This document shows positions 35,955-45,061 of a DNA stretch of 64,000 nt, in pieces. The stretch spans positions 434,001 through 498,000 of the forward strand of contig NZ_BONW01000016.1 of assembly GCF_016862915.1 (NCBI RefSeq). The letters are read 5' to 3'. The position numbers and the translations under genes were made by a program. The notes beneath the pieces are model-generated. The model had not been told where the DNA came from, made no database searches, and saw only the letters and a program-made list of their open reading frames with translations. This stretch comes from Plantactinospora endophytica. Lineage in GTDB: Bacteria; Actinomycetota; Actinomycetes; Mycobacteriales; Micromonosporaceae. The stretch's first letter is position 1. The number at the start of each line of letters is the position of its first letter.

Positions 35955-35983
35955 AGAGTAAAGAACCCCAGACACCGTGTCAA
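35955..35983 (-). promoter_or_regulatory. Promoter of the membrane protein-XRE-oxidoreductase operon
   Basis: On the minus strand TTGACA (35983-35978), a 17-bp spacer and TACTCT (35960-35955) make a near-consensus vegetative promoter. On the plus strand, TTCTTGACATG (35941-35951) and TTCTAGACATG (35987-35997) are near-identical direct repeats bracketing it. They are plausible binding sites for the small XRE protein. Confidence 0.7.
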
Positions 35984-36163
35984 GTTTTCTAGACATGGCG
36001 ACGGTGTCTCCGTCGTCGATGCCGGACATCGACTTTGGTCCACCGGAAATCGCCCAAGGACGGCTACCCGCAGGGCACCCGACCCGGAACCGTGGTCGGT
36101 GCGGCCACGCCGTGCCCCCGCCCCCGCCCCAAGCCGGCAGGTCCGGCAACGAGGAGCCCAGAT

Positions 36164-37453
36164 ATGCCCGACGAGCAAGCAGTTCCGGCCACCGGCGCCC
36201 CGGCGGTACCACCCGCCTCGGCGGAACCGGCCGCCCCGGACCCGCCGCCTACTCCGGCTGGTCTGGAGGCGGAACTCCCCGGCGCGGGACCGGATTGTCC
36301 CGCGAGGTCGTCCCGGTGGCGCCGGATCGGGCCGGTCGTCGCGCTCTGGCTGCTCGCCCCGTGGGCCGCCGAATGCTCCTGGGGCGGCTTCACCGTCGAC
36401 GACTACCTGATGGTCGTGGTCTTCCTTGGCCCGCTGTACGGCGGGGCCGCGCTGCTGATCCGGGAGACCGCCCGGCGGACCGGTGGCGGATGGCCGGCGA
36501 TGGTGCTGCTCGGCGCGGCGTTCGGGATGGTCCAGGCCGGCCTGGTCGACCAGTCGCTGTTCAACGACGCCTTCCTCGACGACACCGAGTTCGCCGAGGC
36601 GGCCGCCTCCGCCCGGGCGACGATGCTGCCCGGCCTCGACTTCAGCGCCCAACAGGCACTCTCGTACCTCAGCGGCCACGTCGTGCTGAGCATCTGCGTC
36701 CCGATCGCGATCGTCGAGTCGTTCGTTCGACGGGACCGGCGGCACCAACCGTGGCTGGGACCGGTCGGCCTGGTCGTGACGGGCATCCTCTACCTGCTCG
36801 GCAGCCTCCTGATCTTCTCCGACGACAGTGGCCGGAAGGACTTCCTGGCCAGTCCACTCCAGTTGTCGTTCGCGGCGTCGACCGTGCTCGTCCTGGTGGG
36901 CGCCGCTCTGCTGCCCCGATGGCGGCGACGGCGCCGGGCGCTGGCCGTCCGGGCGCCGCATCCGGTCTGGGCCGGGCTGGTGGTGCTCGGCGCCCGGCTG
37001 GCCGTCGACGTCTCGCCCACCTGGTTCGGCGTGGCGCTGGGCGTCGTGGCCAGTGCGCTGGCCGGAGTACTGATCGTGAGGTGGTCCCGGCGTACCGGCT
37101 GGGGCCAGCGGCACGTACTGGCCGCCTGGGGGGTCGGGCTGGTCGTGGCGGCGGTCGGGGCGTACCTGTCGCCGAGTTACGTCGCCGCCTCACCGACCGC
37201 GGCGCTGGTCGGCGACGTGACGGTCAGCCTGCTCACGCTGGCGTTGCTCGGCGGGGCGTTCTGGCGGCTGCGCACCGAACGTCCCGAACCGGCGACCTCG
37301 CAGCCCGCCGGGGTCGCGCCGCAGTCCGGTCCGGCGGCATCGCAGTCGGTCGGAGTGCCGCCGCAGTCCGGCCCGGCGGAGCCCCGGTCCGGTGGGCTGA
37401 CACCACGGTCCGACCCGGCGGCACCGCGCTCCGGTGACGGGTCAGCGCGGTAG
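36164..37453 (+). CDS. Multi-pass membrane protein, unknown
   Basis: The 429-aa protein has a Pro/Ala-rich cytoplasmic N-tail of about 50 residues. About eight membrane helices follow, then a C-terminal tail of about 55 residues with imperfect QSGPAxxQS/PRSxPAxPRS repeats. An acidic loop lies near residue 130 (NDAFLDDTEFAEAAASARAT). I recognise no family. GAGGAG precedes the ATG. Its last codons lie in the first copy of a 60-bp tandem duplication shared with the convergent acetyltransferase gene. Confidence 0.82.
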   Translation: MPDEQAVPATGAPAVPPASAEPAAPDPPPTPAGLEAELPGAGPDCPARSSRWRRIGPVVALWLLAPWAAECSWGGFTVDDYLMVVVFLGPLYGGAALLIRETARRTGGGWPAMVLLGAAFGMVQAGLVDQSLFNDAFLDDTEFAEAAASARATMLPGLDFSAQQALSYLSGHVVLSICVPIAIVESFVRRDRRHQPWLGPVGLVVTGILYLLGSLLIFSDDSGRKDFLASPLQLSFAASTVLVLVGAALLPRWRRRRRALAVRAPHPVWAGLVVLGARLAVDVSPTWFGVALGVVASALAGVLIVRWSRRTGWGQRHVLAAWGVGLVVAAVGAYLSPSYVAASPTAALVGDVTVSLLTLALLGGAFWRLRTERPEPATSQPAGVAPQSGPAASQSVGVPPQSGPAEPRSGGLTPRSDPAAPRSGDGSAR

Positions 37454-37550
37454 GGGCCGGTTGGTGTAGACGGTGATCCCGTAGCCCGTGCCGGTGACGG
37501 GTCAGCGCGATAGGGGCCGGTTGGTGTAGATGGTGATCCCGTAGCCCGTG
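37431..37550. repeat. 60-bp perfect-length tandem duplication at convergent gene ends
   Basis: Bases 37431-37490 and 37491-37550 differ only at two positions (37450/37510 g/a and 37471/37531 c/t). Copy 2 contains the end of the acetyltransferase gene (minus strand, stop 37502). Copy 1 carries a duplicate of that C-terminal coding segment plus the end of the membrane protein gene (plus strand, stop 37453). Confidence 0.95.
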
Positions 37551-38092
37551 CCGTGCCGGATCCAGCCGGCGGCGTCGTAGAAGTCGGTGGTGCCGGCGAC
37601 CGTCGGGACGGTCAGCAGCCACGCCGGTCGGTCGGCGGTCAGCTCGGCCAGCAGCCGCCGACCGAGCCCCGCCCGCCGAGCGACTGGATGAACGGCCAGT
37701 TCGGCGACCTCCAGCCAGTCGGAGAGCGTCTCGACGGCCGGCCCGAGAAGTCGACGTACCTGCCCGTAGGCGCGGTCGGCGGGGAACGGGGCGGGGGTGG
37801 GCAGGCCGAGCGCGAAGCCGGTGACCGGGGCACCGTCGGCGCCGGTCCCCCTGCCTGCGGCGTCGGTCTCCCTGCCTGCGTCGTCGGCCAGTACGGCGAC
37901 GAAGCCCGGTTGCCGGGCCCACCCGTCGAGCAACTCGGCGAACCGGACGGCTCGTGCGGGGGAGTCGTCCCACGGCGGCGCGCAGAACACCGCCGTGTAC
38001 GTCTCGACCAGCCGGTCGCGTACCGCGGGCACCTCCGCCCCGCCGAGCCGGCGCAGCACGGGTACGCCTCCGGCCAGGTCCCGTCCGGTCAC
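37502..38092 (-). CDS. GNAT-family N-acetyltransferase
   Basis: The 196-aa protein has the GNAT acetyl-CoA site: AELAVHPVARRAGLGRRLL (an RxxGxG/A pyrophosphate loop) preceding helix 3. A C-terminal TTDFYDAAGWIRHGTGYGI segment follows. A short ETDAAGRGTGADGAP insert precedes strand 4. The GTG at 38092 overlaps the methyltransferase stop as GTGA. The substrate is unknown. The C-terminal coding end has been tandemly duplicated downstream. Confidence 0.88.
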   Translation of the reverse strand: MTGRDLAGGVPVLRRLGGAEVPAVRDRLVETYTAVFCAPPWDDSPARAVRFAELLDGWARQPGFVAVLADDAGRETDAAGRGTGADGAPVTGFALGLPTPAPFPADRAYGQVRRLLGPAVETLSDWLEVAELAVHPVARRAGLGRRLLAELTADRPAWLLTVPTVAGTTDFYDAAGWIRHGTGYGITIYTNRPLSR

Positions 38093-38685
38093 GCGGCCGG
38101 CCGATGGGCCCGGACCAGGGTGTCGATCGCCTCGCGGTCGGTGCCGGCGACCTGGCGGCGTACCCGCTCGGCCCGGTCCACCCACAGCCCCGGCAGCCGG
38201 TCGACGATGCCCTCCGGGGTGTACAGCACGGCCGGGTCCTGCGGCCCGCCGACGCCGTGCCGGAGGTTCTCCGCGTCGTGCCCGACCACCAGCAGCACCC
38301 CACCCGGGGTGAGCGCCCGGCGGGCCCGCTCCAGCACGGTGTCGAGCTGCTCGGGCGGCAGTTGCAGGTACGCCATCAGCACCAGGTCGAACCAACCCGG
38401 CTCCGGTGCGTGGTCCAGCAGGTCCGCCACCATCCAGGTCACCCCGACCCCTGCCGACTCGGCCAGCCGGCGCCCCTTGTCGATGGCGACGGCGGAGAAG
38501 TCGACGGCGGTGACCCGCCAGCCCCGGTCCGCCAGCCAGATGGCGTTGCGGCCCTCACCGGCGGCGAGGTCGATGGCCCGGCCCGGTGGCAGGTCGGCCA
38601 GCTCGTCGTGCACGAACAGGTTCGGCGTGGCGCTCCAGAGCAGCTCTGCCGCGGCGTAGCGGCGGTCCCAGTCCGAGGCGTCCAC
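38089..38685 (-). CDS. SAM-dependent class I methyltransferase (TehB-like)
   Basis: The 198-aa protein starts VDASDWDRRYAAAELLWSA, typical of small TehB/thiopurine-like methyltransferases. It has motif I DLAAGEGRNAIWLADRGW, VTAVDFS and a LTPGGVLLVVGHD segment. The GTG at 38685 was preferred to much earlier starts, which would add about 110 Arg-rich residues of no family resemblance. It is coupled to the acetyltransferase gene downstream. Confidence 0.88.
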   Translation of the reverse strand: MDASDWDRRYAAAELLWSATPNLFVHDELADLPPGRAIDLAAGEGRNAIWLADRGWRVTAVDFSAVAIDKGRRLAESAGVGVTWMVADLLDHAPEPGWFDLVLMAYLQLPPEQLDTVLERARRALTPGGVLLVVGHDAENLRHGVGGPQDPAVLYTPEGIVDRLPGLWVDRAERVRRQVAGTDREAIDTLVRAHRPAA

Positions 38686-39159
38686 GATCCGGCAGCCTAC
38701 CGGCCGGTGCTGCCGGCGTCCGGCCAGACCGCCGGATCGGATCTTCGGGCGGTCCGGCGGGCGTCCTCGCTCGGCCCGAGCATCCGCCCCCGCCAGCAGC
38801 GCGATGGCGGCAGGGGATCCACCGGCATTCGTGCGACCGCGAACGAAACGTTCGATGCCGAAGATCGGAAGAAGGTTTACAGCTTTGAAAAGCTTCGATA
38901 GCTTAGGCATAACTTTCGGTTCGGCGGCCAAAAGTTGCCAGGAGACGGGCCAGGCGAGGGCGCAACGGGCGCCCCGACCCCTCGCCAGCCGGCTCGACCT
39001 CGGGATGACCACCGTGGCACCAGCGAGGTGATCAGTTTCCGCAGCACCCGGATGCCGAACGACGCCGCCGCTGCCCAGGACGGCGATCCCGGCCCCCGCG
39101 TCCGTCGTTGAACGGACCTGCTGTCGAGACGGATTCGCTGTTCAGAAGGGATCGGAACG
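38686..39159. other. Intergenic region with an AT-richer pocket, no gene supported
   Basis: This 474-bp gap separates divergent genes. An AT-richer stretch (about 38865-38940) is the likely promoter zone. A minus-strand frame starting MPKLSKLFKAV at 38910 runs into the methyltransferase gene, but I judge it an unlikely N-terminal extension. Confidence 0.5.
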
Positions 39160-40131
39160 ATGGGTAAGCACAGCATCGACCGCCGGGCGTTCCTGCGCGG
39201 GCTGGCCGGCACCACCGTCGCGGTCGGCGCCGCGACCCTGACCGAGGCACCGGCGCTGGCCGCCGGCGACGGCCGGGGTGGCGGGGGACGGCTCATCCCG
39301 AAGGGGCGGACCGGCATCCAGCTCTACAGTGTGCGGGACAAGATCGCGGAGTACGGCTTCGCCCGGGTGTTCGAAGAGCTGTCCCGGATCGGCTACCGCG
39401 AGGTCGAGTTCGCCGGCTACACCCAGGGCAGCGTGGGCGCCATCACCCCGCAGCAGATCCGGCGGCTGCTCGACTGCAACGGCCTGCGCGCCTCCGGCAG
39501 CCACCGGGGACTCGGCGACTTCCGGACCAACCTCGACCAGGAGTTGGACATCGCCCGCACCCTCGGCATGCGCTACCTCGGCACCGCCCAGGCACCGACC
39601 GAGGACCGCACTGTGGACGGTTACCGGGCCGCCGCCGAGGAGTTCAACGGCTGGGGCGAGCGGGCTGCCCGCCGAGGCATCACGATCTACCAGCACAACC
39701 ACACCATCGAGTTCAGCTTCGCCACCGACCAGCCGGCCGTACGCCTTTACGACGTCTTCCTGGAGCACACCGACCCGCGACTGGTCGCGCTGGAGATGGA
39801 CATCCTCTGGGCGTACGGCGGGGCGCGGAAGTATCCCGGGTTCCGGCCGGTCGACTACGTCAACGCCCACCCGCACCGTTATCCGCTGTTCCACGTCAAG
39901 GACGGGGTGCCGCTGCCCGACCCGCAGCAGGGCAACTCCTACGCCGACGTGGAGTTCGGTCTCGGCGAGATCCCGTTCGCCGAGTTCTTCGGCGCGCTGC
40001 GCGGGCACGGCCGGCACGGGTACCTCTGGGAGCAGGACACCGCGCCGAACGTACAGCCGAATCCGCCCGGCTCGATCGGCGCGGCCGAGCGCAGCTACCG
40101 ACGCATGGGTGAGCTGCGCAGACGTCGGTGA
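39160..40131 (+). CDS. Tat-exported sugar phosphate isomerase/epimerase-like protein
   Basis: The 323-aa protein begins with a twin-arginine signal (DRRAFLRGLAG, hydrophobic core, cleavage near residue 35). The mature part is a xylose-isomerase-like TIM barrel: GIQLYSVRDKI at strand 1, then QHNHTIEF, ALEMDILWAYGG, FHVKDG and a final LWEQDTAP. This is the pattern of secreted IolE/AP_endonuc_2-type proteins. The metal ligands (Glu, Asp, His) look intact. It probably acts on an extracellular sugar. AGAAGGGA precedes the ATG. Confidence 0.9.
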   Translation: MGKHSIDRRAFLRGLAGTTVAVGAATLTEAPALAAGDGRGGGGRLIPKGRTGIQLYSVRDKIAEYGFARVFEELSRIGYREVEFAGYTQGSVGAITPQQIRRLLDCNGLRASGSHRGLGDFRTNLDQELDIARTLGMRYLGTAQAPTEDRTVDGYRAAAEEFNGWGERAARRGITIYQHNHTIEFSFATDQPAVRLYDVFLEHTDPRLVALEMDILWAYGGARKYPGFRPVDYVNAHPHRYPLFHVKDGVPLPDPQQGNSYADVEFGLGEIPFAEFFGALRGHGRHGYLWEQDTAPNVQPNPPGSIGAAERSYRRMGELRRRR

Positions 40132-40241
40132 ACGACCCGGCGCGAGCGGGACGAGTCGCGCCGCTCCCGGAGTCCCACGCCGGTATGTCACGCTGACCGG
40201 GCTCGTCCCGACCGGCGCAACGGCGCGGTCGTCGAGGGCGG

Positions 40242-41069
40242 CTAGGCCGTCGAGGGCGAGGGCGTCAAGGGCGGTGATGGCGGTGAGGGTGGACTCTCAC
40301 CGCCATCGCGGTCCGTCGTGACCGGCAGGTACGCGTAGACGTCGCCGGAGCGGCCCAGCGGCCGGAACCGGTCGAGCAGCCGTACCAGGTCGGCGGCGCC
40401 GAGCCAACGGCGGCTCGCGAACCGCATGGTCTCGACGGGCGAGTAGTTGTAGCGGTAGCCGCCGGCCGGCGAGCCGAGCCGGTCCACGACGTCGAGTACC
40501 CCCAGCGTGGCGTCGTGCGCGGACGGGACGTACTCGAAGGAGAGTGCGGTCAGCGGCCGACTGAGCCCGGCGAGCACGTGCGCCTCGAAACCCTCGACGT
40601 CGATCTTGCAGAACGCCGGTACGCCGTAGGCCGCGATCAGTCGGTCGAGGGTGGTCACCTCCACCTCCACCGCGCGATCCCATCTCACCTGCGCGAAACT
40701 GCGGTCCGTCGCCACGGACCGGATCCAGTCGGCCGACATCGTGGAGACCGTCGGGGTGGCGGTGGAGAGCGCCAGCGTCGCCCGTCCCGGCCGGGCGCCG
40801 AGCGCCGCCGGCACGATGGTGACGCTCCGGTCCCGCCGGAACGCCCAGCGCAGGATGCGCAGGCAGTCCGGCTGCGGCTCGACGGCGATCACCTGTGCGC
40901 CGAGGCGCCGCCAGGTGCGTACCCGACTACCCACGTGCGCCCCGATGTCGAAGCCCACGTCTCCGGGACGCAGGAACTGTCCGTAGAGCCGTGCGGCCCG
41001 GCGCTGTGCGCCCGGTCGGCAGTGGTAGATCAGCAGGGACCGGGCGATGCCTCGGGCCCGGGTGAACAT
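40242..41069 (-). CDS. FkbM-family methyltransferase
   Basis: The 275-aa protein has the FkbM arrangement. It starts with a basic N-terminus, then the SAM motif [27 protein letters not shown], the diagnostic [17 protein letters not shown] and a late FEYVPS segment. FkbM enzymes O-methylate sugars or polyketides. The C-terminus is a Pro/Ser-rich tail, and its coding DNA contains a 12-bp-arm hairpin. It stands alone here. Confidence 0.9.
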   Translation of the reverse strand: MFTRARGIARSLLIYHCRPGAQRRAARLYGQFLRPGDVGFDIGAHVGSRVRTWRRLGAQVIAVEPQPDCLRILRWAFRRDRSVTIVPAALGARPGRATLALSTATPTVSTMSADWIRSVATDRSFAQVRWDRAVEVEVTTLDRLIAAYGVPAFCKIDVEGFEAHVLAGLSRPLTALSFEYVPSAHDATLGVLDVVDRLGSPAGGYRYNYSPVETMRFASRRWLGAADLVRLLDRFRPLGRSGDVYAYLPVTTDRDGGESPPSPPSPPLTPSPSTA

Positions 41070-41321
41070 GGATTCACGCTAACAGCGCTGCTCACCCGGC
41101 ACTTCGGGTTCCGAGTTCGCGGCCTCCGACAGGCGCGGCAGTCAGTGATCCTATGCTGCCGAGAAAGCCTCCAGCGAGTTCCGGGCGGCGCGGGGCGGCG
41201 CTCCGCGACCCCGGAACCAGGTGTGGTCGACCCGCTGACGCAGCCGGGACGCAGCGAGCGACGCGACCTCGCGCCGGCATGTCACGCTGGACGGACTGGA
41301 TCCCCGACCCGAGGGGCGACC

Positions 41322-42752
41322 ATGGACTTCGATGACTGGCCGGACGAGCAGTGGACCGGCTCACCGGCGCAGGCCAGCCACCAACTCGGCCGGCCCGCCC
41401 CGGCGCCCGAGCTGTCGATCAGTCCGATCCCGCCCAGTACCGTGGAGATCGACCGACCCAGGCCGCGCTCCGACATGTGGTGGCATCGCAGCGGACCGGC
41501 GGAGCGCCCTGGCGAGGCAGGCCGAGATCCCGCCCTCAGCTACCGGGTCGAGACTCCGGACGGCCGGGCGTACCAGGTCAGCCCGAAGGTACGGGCGGTC
41601 CGGATGGAGATCTACGCCCCGCTGCACGGGCGCATCCACACCACCGCTCTCACGCGGTTCTTTCCGGCCCACACCATCCACACCGACCGGGCGACCACCG
41701 TGGTACGCGGCGACGACTGCCGCCTGAAACAGGTCGACCACTACCACGTCAACCGGGTCACGCTCTCGCTCGACGGGGTGGCCGGGACACCCGCCTTCGC
41801 GGAACTGCTCGCCGATCCCACCGATGCGGCGCGGATCCGTGCGTTCCAAGGCTCCCTGCGTGCCGTCGCCGCCACACCGGAACCGCCCGGGCAGACCGAG
41901 CTGAGCGTGGCCGCCCGCTCGAACCCGATCGTCGGCACCAACGACGCCGCCGTGGTGGTGCAGGCCGACGGATCGCGTACCACGGTCAACAGCCGGTACG
42001 TCGTGGACGAGTCGGTGCTGCCGGTGGCGGAGTTGCTGATCGGGGACGGGCGACTCGTCCGATTCCTCGCCGAAGCCGTACTCGAACCTGTCGCCGGCGA
42101 CCAGACGGCCGAGTTCCTACGGGCGGCGCTGCGGGCCGGCGGCCGGTTCGGCGAACTGGCGCTGCTTGAGCACGCGATCGACCTGCCGCAGCGGCAGACG
42201 AAGGTGTTCAGCCTCTTCGGCGCGTACGACGTCGGCGACGCGGCCACCGTGATGATCGGTGCGGGCAACACCCGCGAGGCGGTAACCCGGGTCAACCGGG
42301 CGGTGCCCAAGAAGCAGAACCTCCTCGCCGAGCTCGCCGAACTGCGCAGCTTCGCGCCGCAGCCGGTCCAGGAGCCGGAGCCCGTCCTGGAGCCCGTCCC
42401 AGAGCCAGAACCAATCCCGGAGCCACTCCTGGAATCCGTGCCAGAGCCGGAAACAATTTCAGAGCCGGAGCCAGTCCCGGAGCCGGTCGTGGAGTTGGAG
42501 CCCGTTCCGGAGTTGAAGCCGGTCCCGGAGTTGGAGCCCGTCGCGGAGCCGGAGCCGGTGCTCGACCCGTGGGAGGAGGCAGAACCGCCGACACCGACAG
42601 CGTGGTCTCCAGTCGCTGCTCTGCCGCCGGTGGTCCAGGTCCCCGGTCCCGTGCGGCGAGTCGATCTCACCGCCGGTCTGGGCGGCTTCCGGCGGCGTCC
42701 GGACCGGCACGCCCCGCCCGCTCCGAGCCTGGACTTCCCCACCATGGAGTGA
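41322..42752 (+). CDS. Uncharacterised protein with Pro-Glu repeat region and possible amyloid-like motif
   Basis: The 476-aa protein falls into three parts. Residues about 65-180 form a globular domain with [20 protein letters not shown] and a [18 protein letters not shown] block. Residues about 200-340 start with [18 protein letters not shown] and continue into a helical domain. Residues about 347-415 are a Pro-Glu-Val repeat tail. No signal peptide is present. The VVVQxDG..TTVN segment looks like motifs used for homotypic assembly in actinomycete signalling proteins (weak inference). The next gene has a similar segment. Confidence 0.7.
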   Translation: MDFDDWPDEQWTGSPAQASHQLGRPAPAPELSISPIPPSTVEIDRPRPRSDMWWHRSGPAERPGEAGRDPALSYRVETPDGRAYQVSPKVRAVRMEIYAPLHGRIHTTALTRFFPAHTIHTDRATTVVRGDDCRLKQVDHYHVNRVTLSLDGVAGTPAFAELLADPTDAARIRAFQGSLRAVAATPEPPGQTELSVAARSNPIVGTNDAAVVVQADGSRTTVNSRYVVDESVLPVAELLIGDGRLVRFLAEAVLEPVAGDQTAEFLRAALRAGGRFGELALLEHAIDLPQRQTKVFSLFGAYDVGDAATVMIGAGNTREAVTRVNRAVPKKQNLLAELAELRSFAPQPVQEPEPVLEPVPEPEPIPEPLLESVPEPETISEPEPVPEPVVELEPVPELKPVPELEPVAEPEPVLDPWEEAEPPTPTAWSPVAALPPVVQVPGPVRRVDLTAGLGGFRRRPDRHAPPAPSLDFPTME

Positions 42753-42808
42753 CCGTCCCCGGCACGGCGACGGTCGCCCCGGGATCAGTCGATCGACAGG
42801 AGGTGAGC

Positions 42809-43186
42809 ATGAGACTCCGGATGCTTGGTGCCGTTCTCGTCGCGGCGGTCGGGCTGGTCGGTGCGTTCGTCTTCCTCGCCCGACAGGATCTAGAGCACGC
42901 GGACCGGTACGCGAGTGTGGCGGCCTTCCTGCTGGCACTGCTGGTCGCGAGCGTCACCGCCGTCGCCGCGCTGCGCAGGCGGGCCGGCTCGGCGACGACC
43001 GGCCCCGAAGGTGCAGCCGAGCGAAACGGGCCCGAGGAGTCCGCCCCGGCCGGTGCACCGGCCGCCGGTCGAGCCGGATGGTCCTTCTCACCACTGTTCG
43101 CCTGGCGCAACGGCGTGGTCATCAAGGGCGGCCAGGGATACACCCACACCGTGGTCAACGTGCGGGACGACGACCTCCCGGATTAG
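42809..43186 (+). CDS. Small two-helix membrane protein paired with the preceding gene
   Basis: The 125-aa protein has two membrane helices (LGAVLVAAVGLVGAFVFLA and ASVAAFLLALLVASVTAVAA), then an acidic, Gly/Ala-rich cytosolic linker. It ends in a short motif, NGVVIKGGQGYTHTVVNV (residues about 101-118). GGAGG is placed ideally before the ATG at 42809. It follows the 476-aa gene by 56 nt on the same strand. The C-terminal motif resembles the VVVQxDG..TTVN segment of that partner. No known family. Confidence 0.75.
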   Translation: MRLRMLGAVLVAAVGLVGAFVFLARQDLEHADRYASVAAFLLALLVASVTAVAALRRRAGSATTGPEGAAERNGPEESAPAGAPAAGRAGWSFSPLFAWRNGVVIKGGQGYTHTVVNVRDDDLPD

Positions 43187-43202
43187 TCCACCGGGAATGG
43201 GG

Positions 43203-44258
43203 TCACCCGACGGTGGTGTCCCGGACCTCGCCGCCGGACAGCAGGTCGGACCGTAACGTGGCGGCCAGCCGGTCGAGCCAGGGCGCGGGATCGGGCCCGA
43301 CGGACGGATGCCCGCGCCGGAAGGCCGGCCAGTCGACCGTCCAGCCCTGGATCGCCGCCGGTCGCAGCAGCTCCGGATCGGGTACCCGGCGCAGCAGCGT
43401 GCGGCGCAGCCGGGCCGACAGGCGTACGTCGGGCAGTTCGGCGAGCAGCACCGCGTCGTAGAGGTCTTTGCCGGCGGAGCGTCCGTCGGCCGCCTGGTCG
43501 GTGCAGAGCCACTGGAGTTTCCAGGCCAGTGAGAGTTCCCGGGTCGCCGCCCACACCACCGTCGGCGGATCGCCGCCGTCCTGCCGGGGCACCGCGAGTA
43601 GTTCGGGCGGCTCGGGCAGCCGCTCGTCGTGCGCGAAGTCGAGCTGGACCGTGCCGGCGAGCGAGTCGCCGACCCGCCAGGGCACGACCAGTCGAGTCCC
43701 GCCGGGGCCGTCGCCGTCCGGCTGGCCGAAGAAGTATCCGGAGTCGTAGGAGTAGCTCCAGGTGTTGTCCACGGTGATGGCGTCCGGGTCGACGCGGATG
43801 CCGCCGGGAATCTCGGGATGCCGGTGCAGCAGCTCGACGACGTCCTGGTGCGGCGACGGCAGCGCTGCGGTCTCCTCGGCGTCGACCCAGTTCAGCCCCT
43901 CGGGCGGCAGCCGCACCGGCAGGCCGCCGGTGTCGAAGTCCTCGAACATCCACGGTTCGTCCCGGGGCACCCCGTGCACCGCCTCCGGCCAGAGCCGGAC
44001 CTGGTCGAGGCGGTTCAGGTACGGGTGCGGGTCGAGGTCGTCGAGCGGGACGGGTGCACCGGGCAGCACCACCCAGTCGAGGTCGCCGGGCTCGCGTGCC
44101 TGGTCACCGACCCAGGACCGCATCGTCATGCTGCCCCGGAGCACCAGGCTGTCGCCGCACGCCGCCGCCCCGACCAGCGCGAGTACGTGGTCGAGGACGG
44201 CACGCCGGGCCGCCCGTTCGTCGCACACCCCGACGTCGGCCCCCGCTGGGCTGTTCAC
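43203..44258 (-). CDS. AbiEii/AbiGii-type nucleotidyltransferase, no visible antitoxin
   Basis: The 351-aa protein carries a nucleotidyltransferase core. RGSMTMRSW supplies the GS element, and EPGDLDWVVL the Asp pair. This resembles the AbiEii toxin superfamily (nucleotidyl transferase AbiEii/AbiGii). A later LSLAWKLQWL and KDLYDAVLLAELP match the family's LxxKLxALxxR...RDxxDLxxL pattern. AbiEii toxins act with an AbiEi antitoxin, but none is next to it; stand-alone members are common in actinomycetes and may have other substrates. The GTG at 44258 is uncertain because no good ribosome site precedes it. Confidence 0.72.
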   Translation of the reverse strand: MNSPAGADVGVCDERAARRAVLDHVLALVGAAACGDSLVLRGSMTMRSWVGDQAREPGDLDWVVLPGAPVPLDDLDPHPYLNRLDQVRLWPEAVHGVPRDEPWMFEDFDTGGLPVRLPPEGLNWVDAEETAALPSPHQDVVELLHRHPEIPGGIRVDPDAITVDNTWSYSYDSGYFFGQPDGDGPGGTRLVVPWRVGDSLAGTVQLDFAHDERLPEPPELLAVPRQDGGDPPTVVWAATRELSLAWKLQWLCTDQAADGRSAGKDLYDAVLLAELPDVRLSARLRRTLLRRVPDPELLRPAAIQGWTVDWPAFRRGHPSVGPDPAPWLDRLAATLRSDLLSGGEVRDTTVG

Positions 44259-44335
44259 GCCGGGCAGGCTACCGGGCCGGTACGACGGCACCGGTGCGCG
44301 GCGCCGCCACCTGTGGCCGTTGCTGCCGGCCGGGG

Positions 44336-44986
44336 TCAGGCGTTGCGGGCGTCGAGCAGCAGACGTACGGCCAGGCCGCCGAAGATGAGTGCGGAGATCC
44401 GTTCCAGCCGGCGCCGGAACGACGGCCACCGGAACAGCCGCTCGGCGAGGCTGCCGGCGGTCAGCCCGACCACGGCGTCGACGGGCAGCCCGACACCGAT
44501 GAACACGGCACCCAGGACCAGCAGTTGGGTCCAGACCGGCCAGGCAGCCGGATCGGAGGTGGTCAGGAACTGCGGCAGGAACGCCAGGTAGAAGAGCACG
44601 ATCTTCGGGTTGCCGACGTTGGTGAGGGTGGCCAGCAGGTAGACCTTGCGCAGTGGTCGCCGGGGCGCCGGCACCGTGGCGGCCGTCGGTCCGTCGGCGG
44701 TGCGGGCGGACCGCCACGAGTTGACCGCGAGGTAGACCAGGAAGGCCGCGCCGAGCAGGCGTACGGCGTCCAGGGCCTGCGGGGCGGCGGCGAGCAGCGC
44801 GCTCAGCCCGAGCGCGGCGGCGAAGGTGTGCAGGGCCAGGCCGGTGGACATGCCGAGTGCGGCGACCAGCCCGGCCCGGCGCCCGCCGGCCAGGGCGTTG
44901 GCCACCACGAAGAGCATGTCCGGCCCTGGCGCGACGGTGAGCAGGAAGACGGCGACGACGAACGCGCCGACGAGCGCGAGATCCAT
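44336..44986 (-). CDS. LysE-family amino acid exporter
   Basis: The 216-aa membrane protein has about six helices and the signature loop LTVAPGPDMLFVVANALAGG after helix 1. A later TNVGNPKIVLFYLAFLPQF follows. These define the LysE/RhtB exporter family. A GATACT -10-like box lies 6 nt before the ATG, suggesting leaderless transcription. Substrate undetermined. Confidence 0.93.
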   Translation of the reverse strand: MDLALVGAFVVAVFLLTVAPGPDMLFVVANALAGGRRAGLVAALGMSTGLALHTFAAALGLSALLAAAPQALDAVRLLGAAFLVYLAVNSWRSARTADGPTAATVPAPRRPLRKVYLLATLTNVGNPKIVLFYLAFLPQFLTTSDPAAWPVWTQLLVLGAVFIGVGLPVDAVVGLTAGSLAERLFRWPSFRRRLERISALIFGGLAVRLLLDARNA

Positions 44987-45061
44987 CGCGTCAGTATCAC
45001 ACCGGGCAGCGCGTCCGGGACGGCCCGGCGGGCCCGGCGGGGCGGCGCCGGGATGTTCCGG

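Noticed and set aside
38686-38910. N-terminal extension of the TehB-like methyltransferase starting MPKLSKLFKAV
   Set aside because: The added ~75 residues are Arg/Gly-rich and unlike the family, which begins near the GTG at 38685.
40276-40307. Hairpin with 12-bp arms (GATGGCGGTGAG/CTCACCGCCATC) as a terminator
   Set aside because: It lies inside the coding end of the FkbM gene. It may act as a terminator for the convergent isomerase gene, but this cannot be supported as a separate feature.
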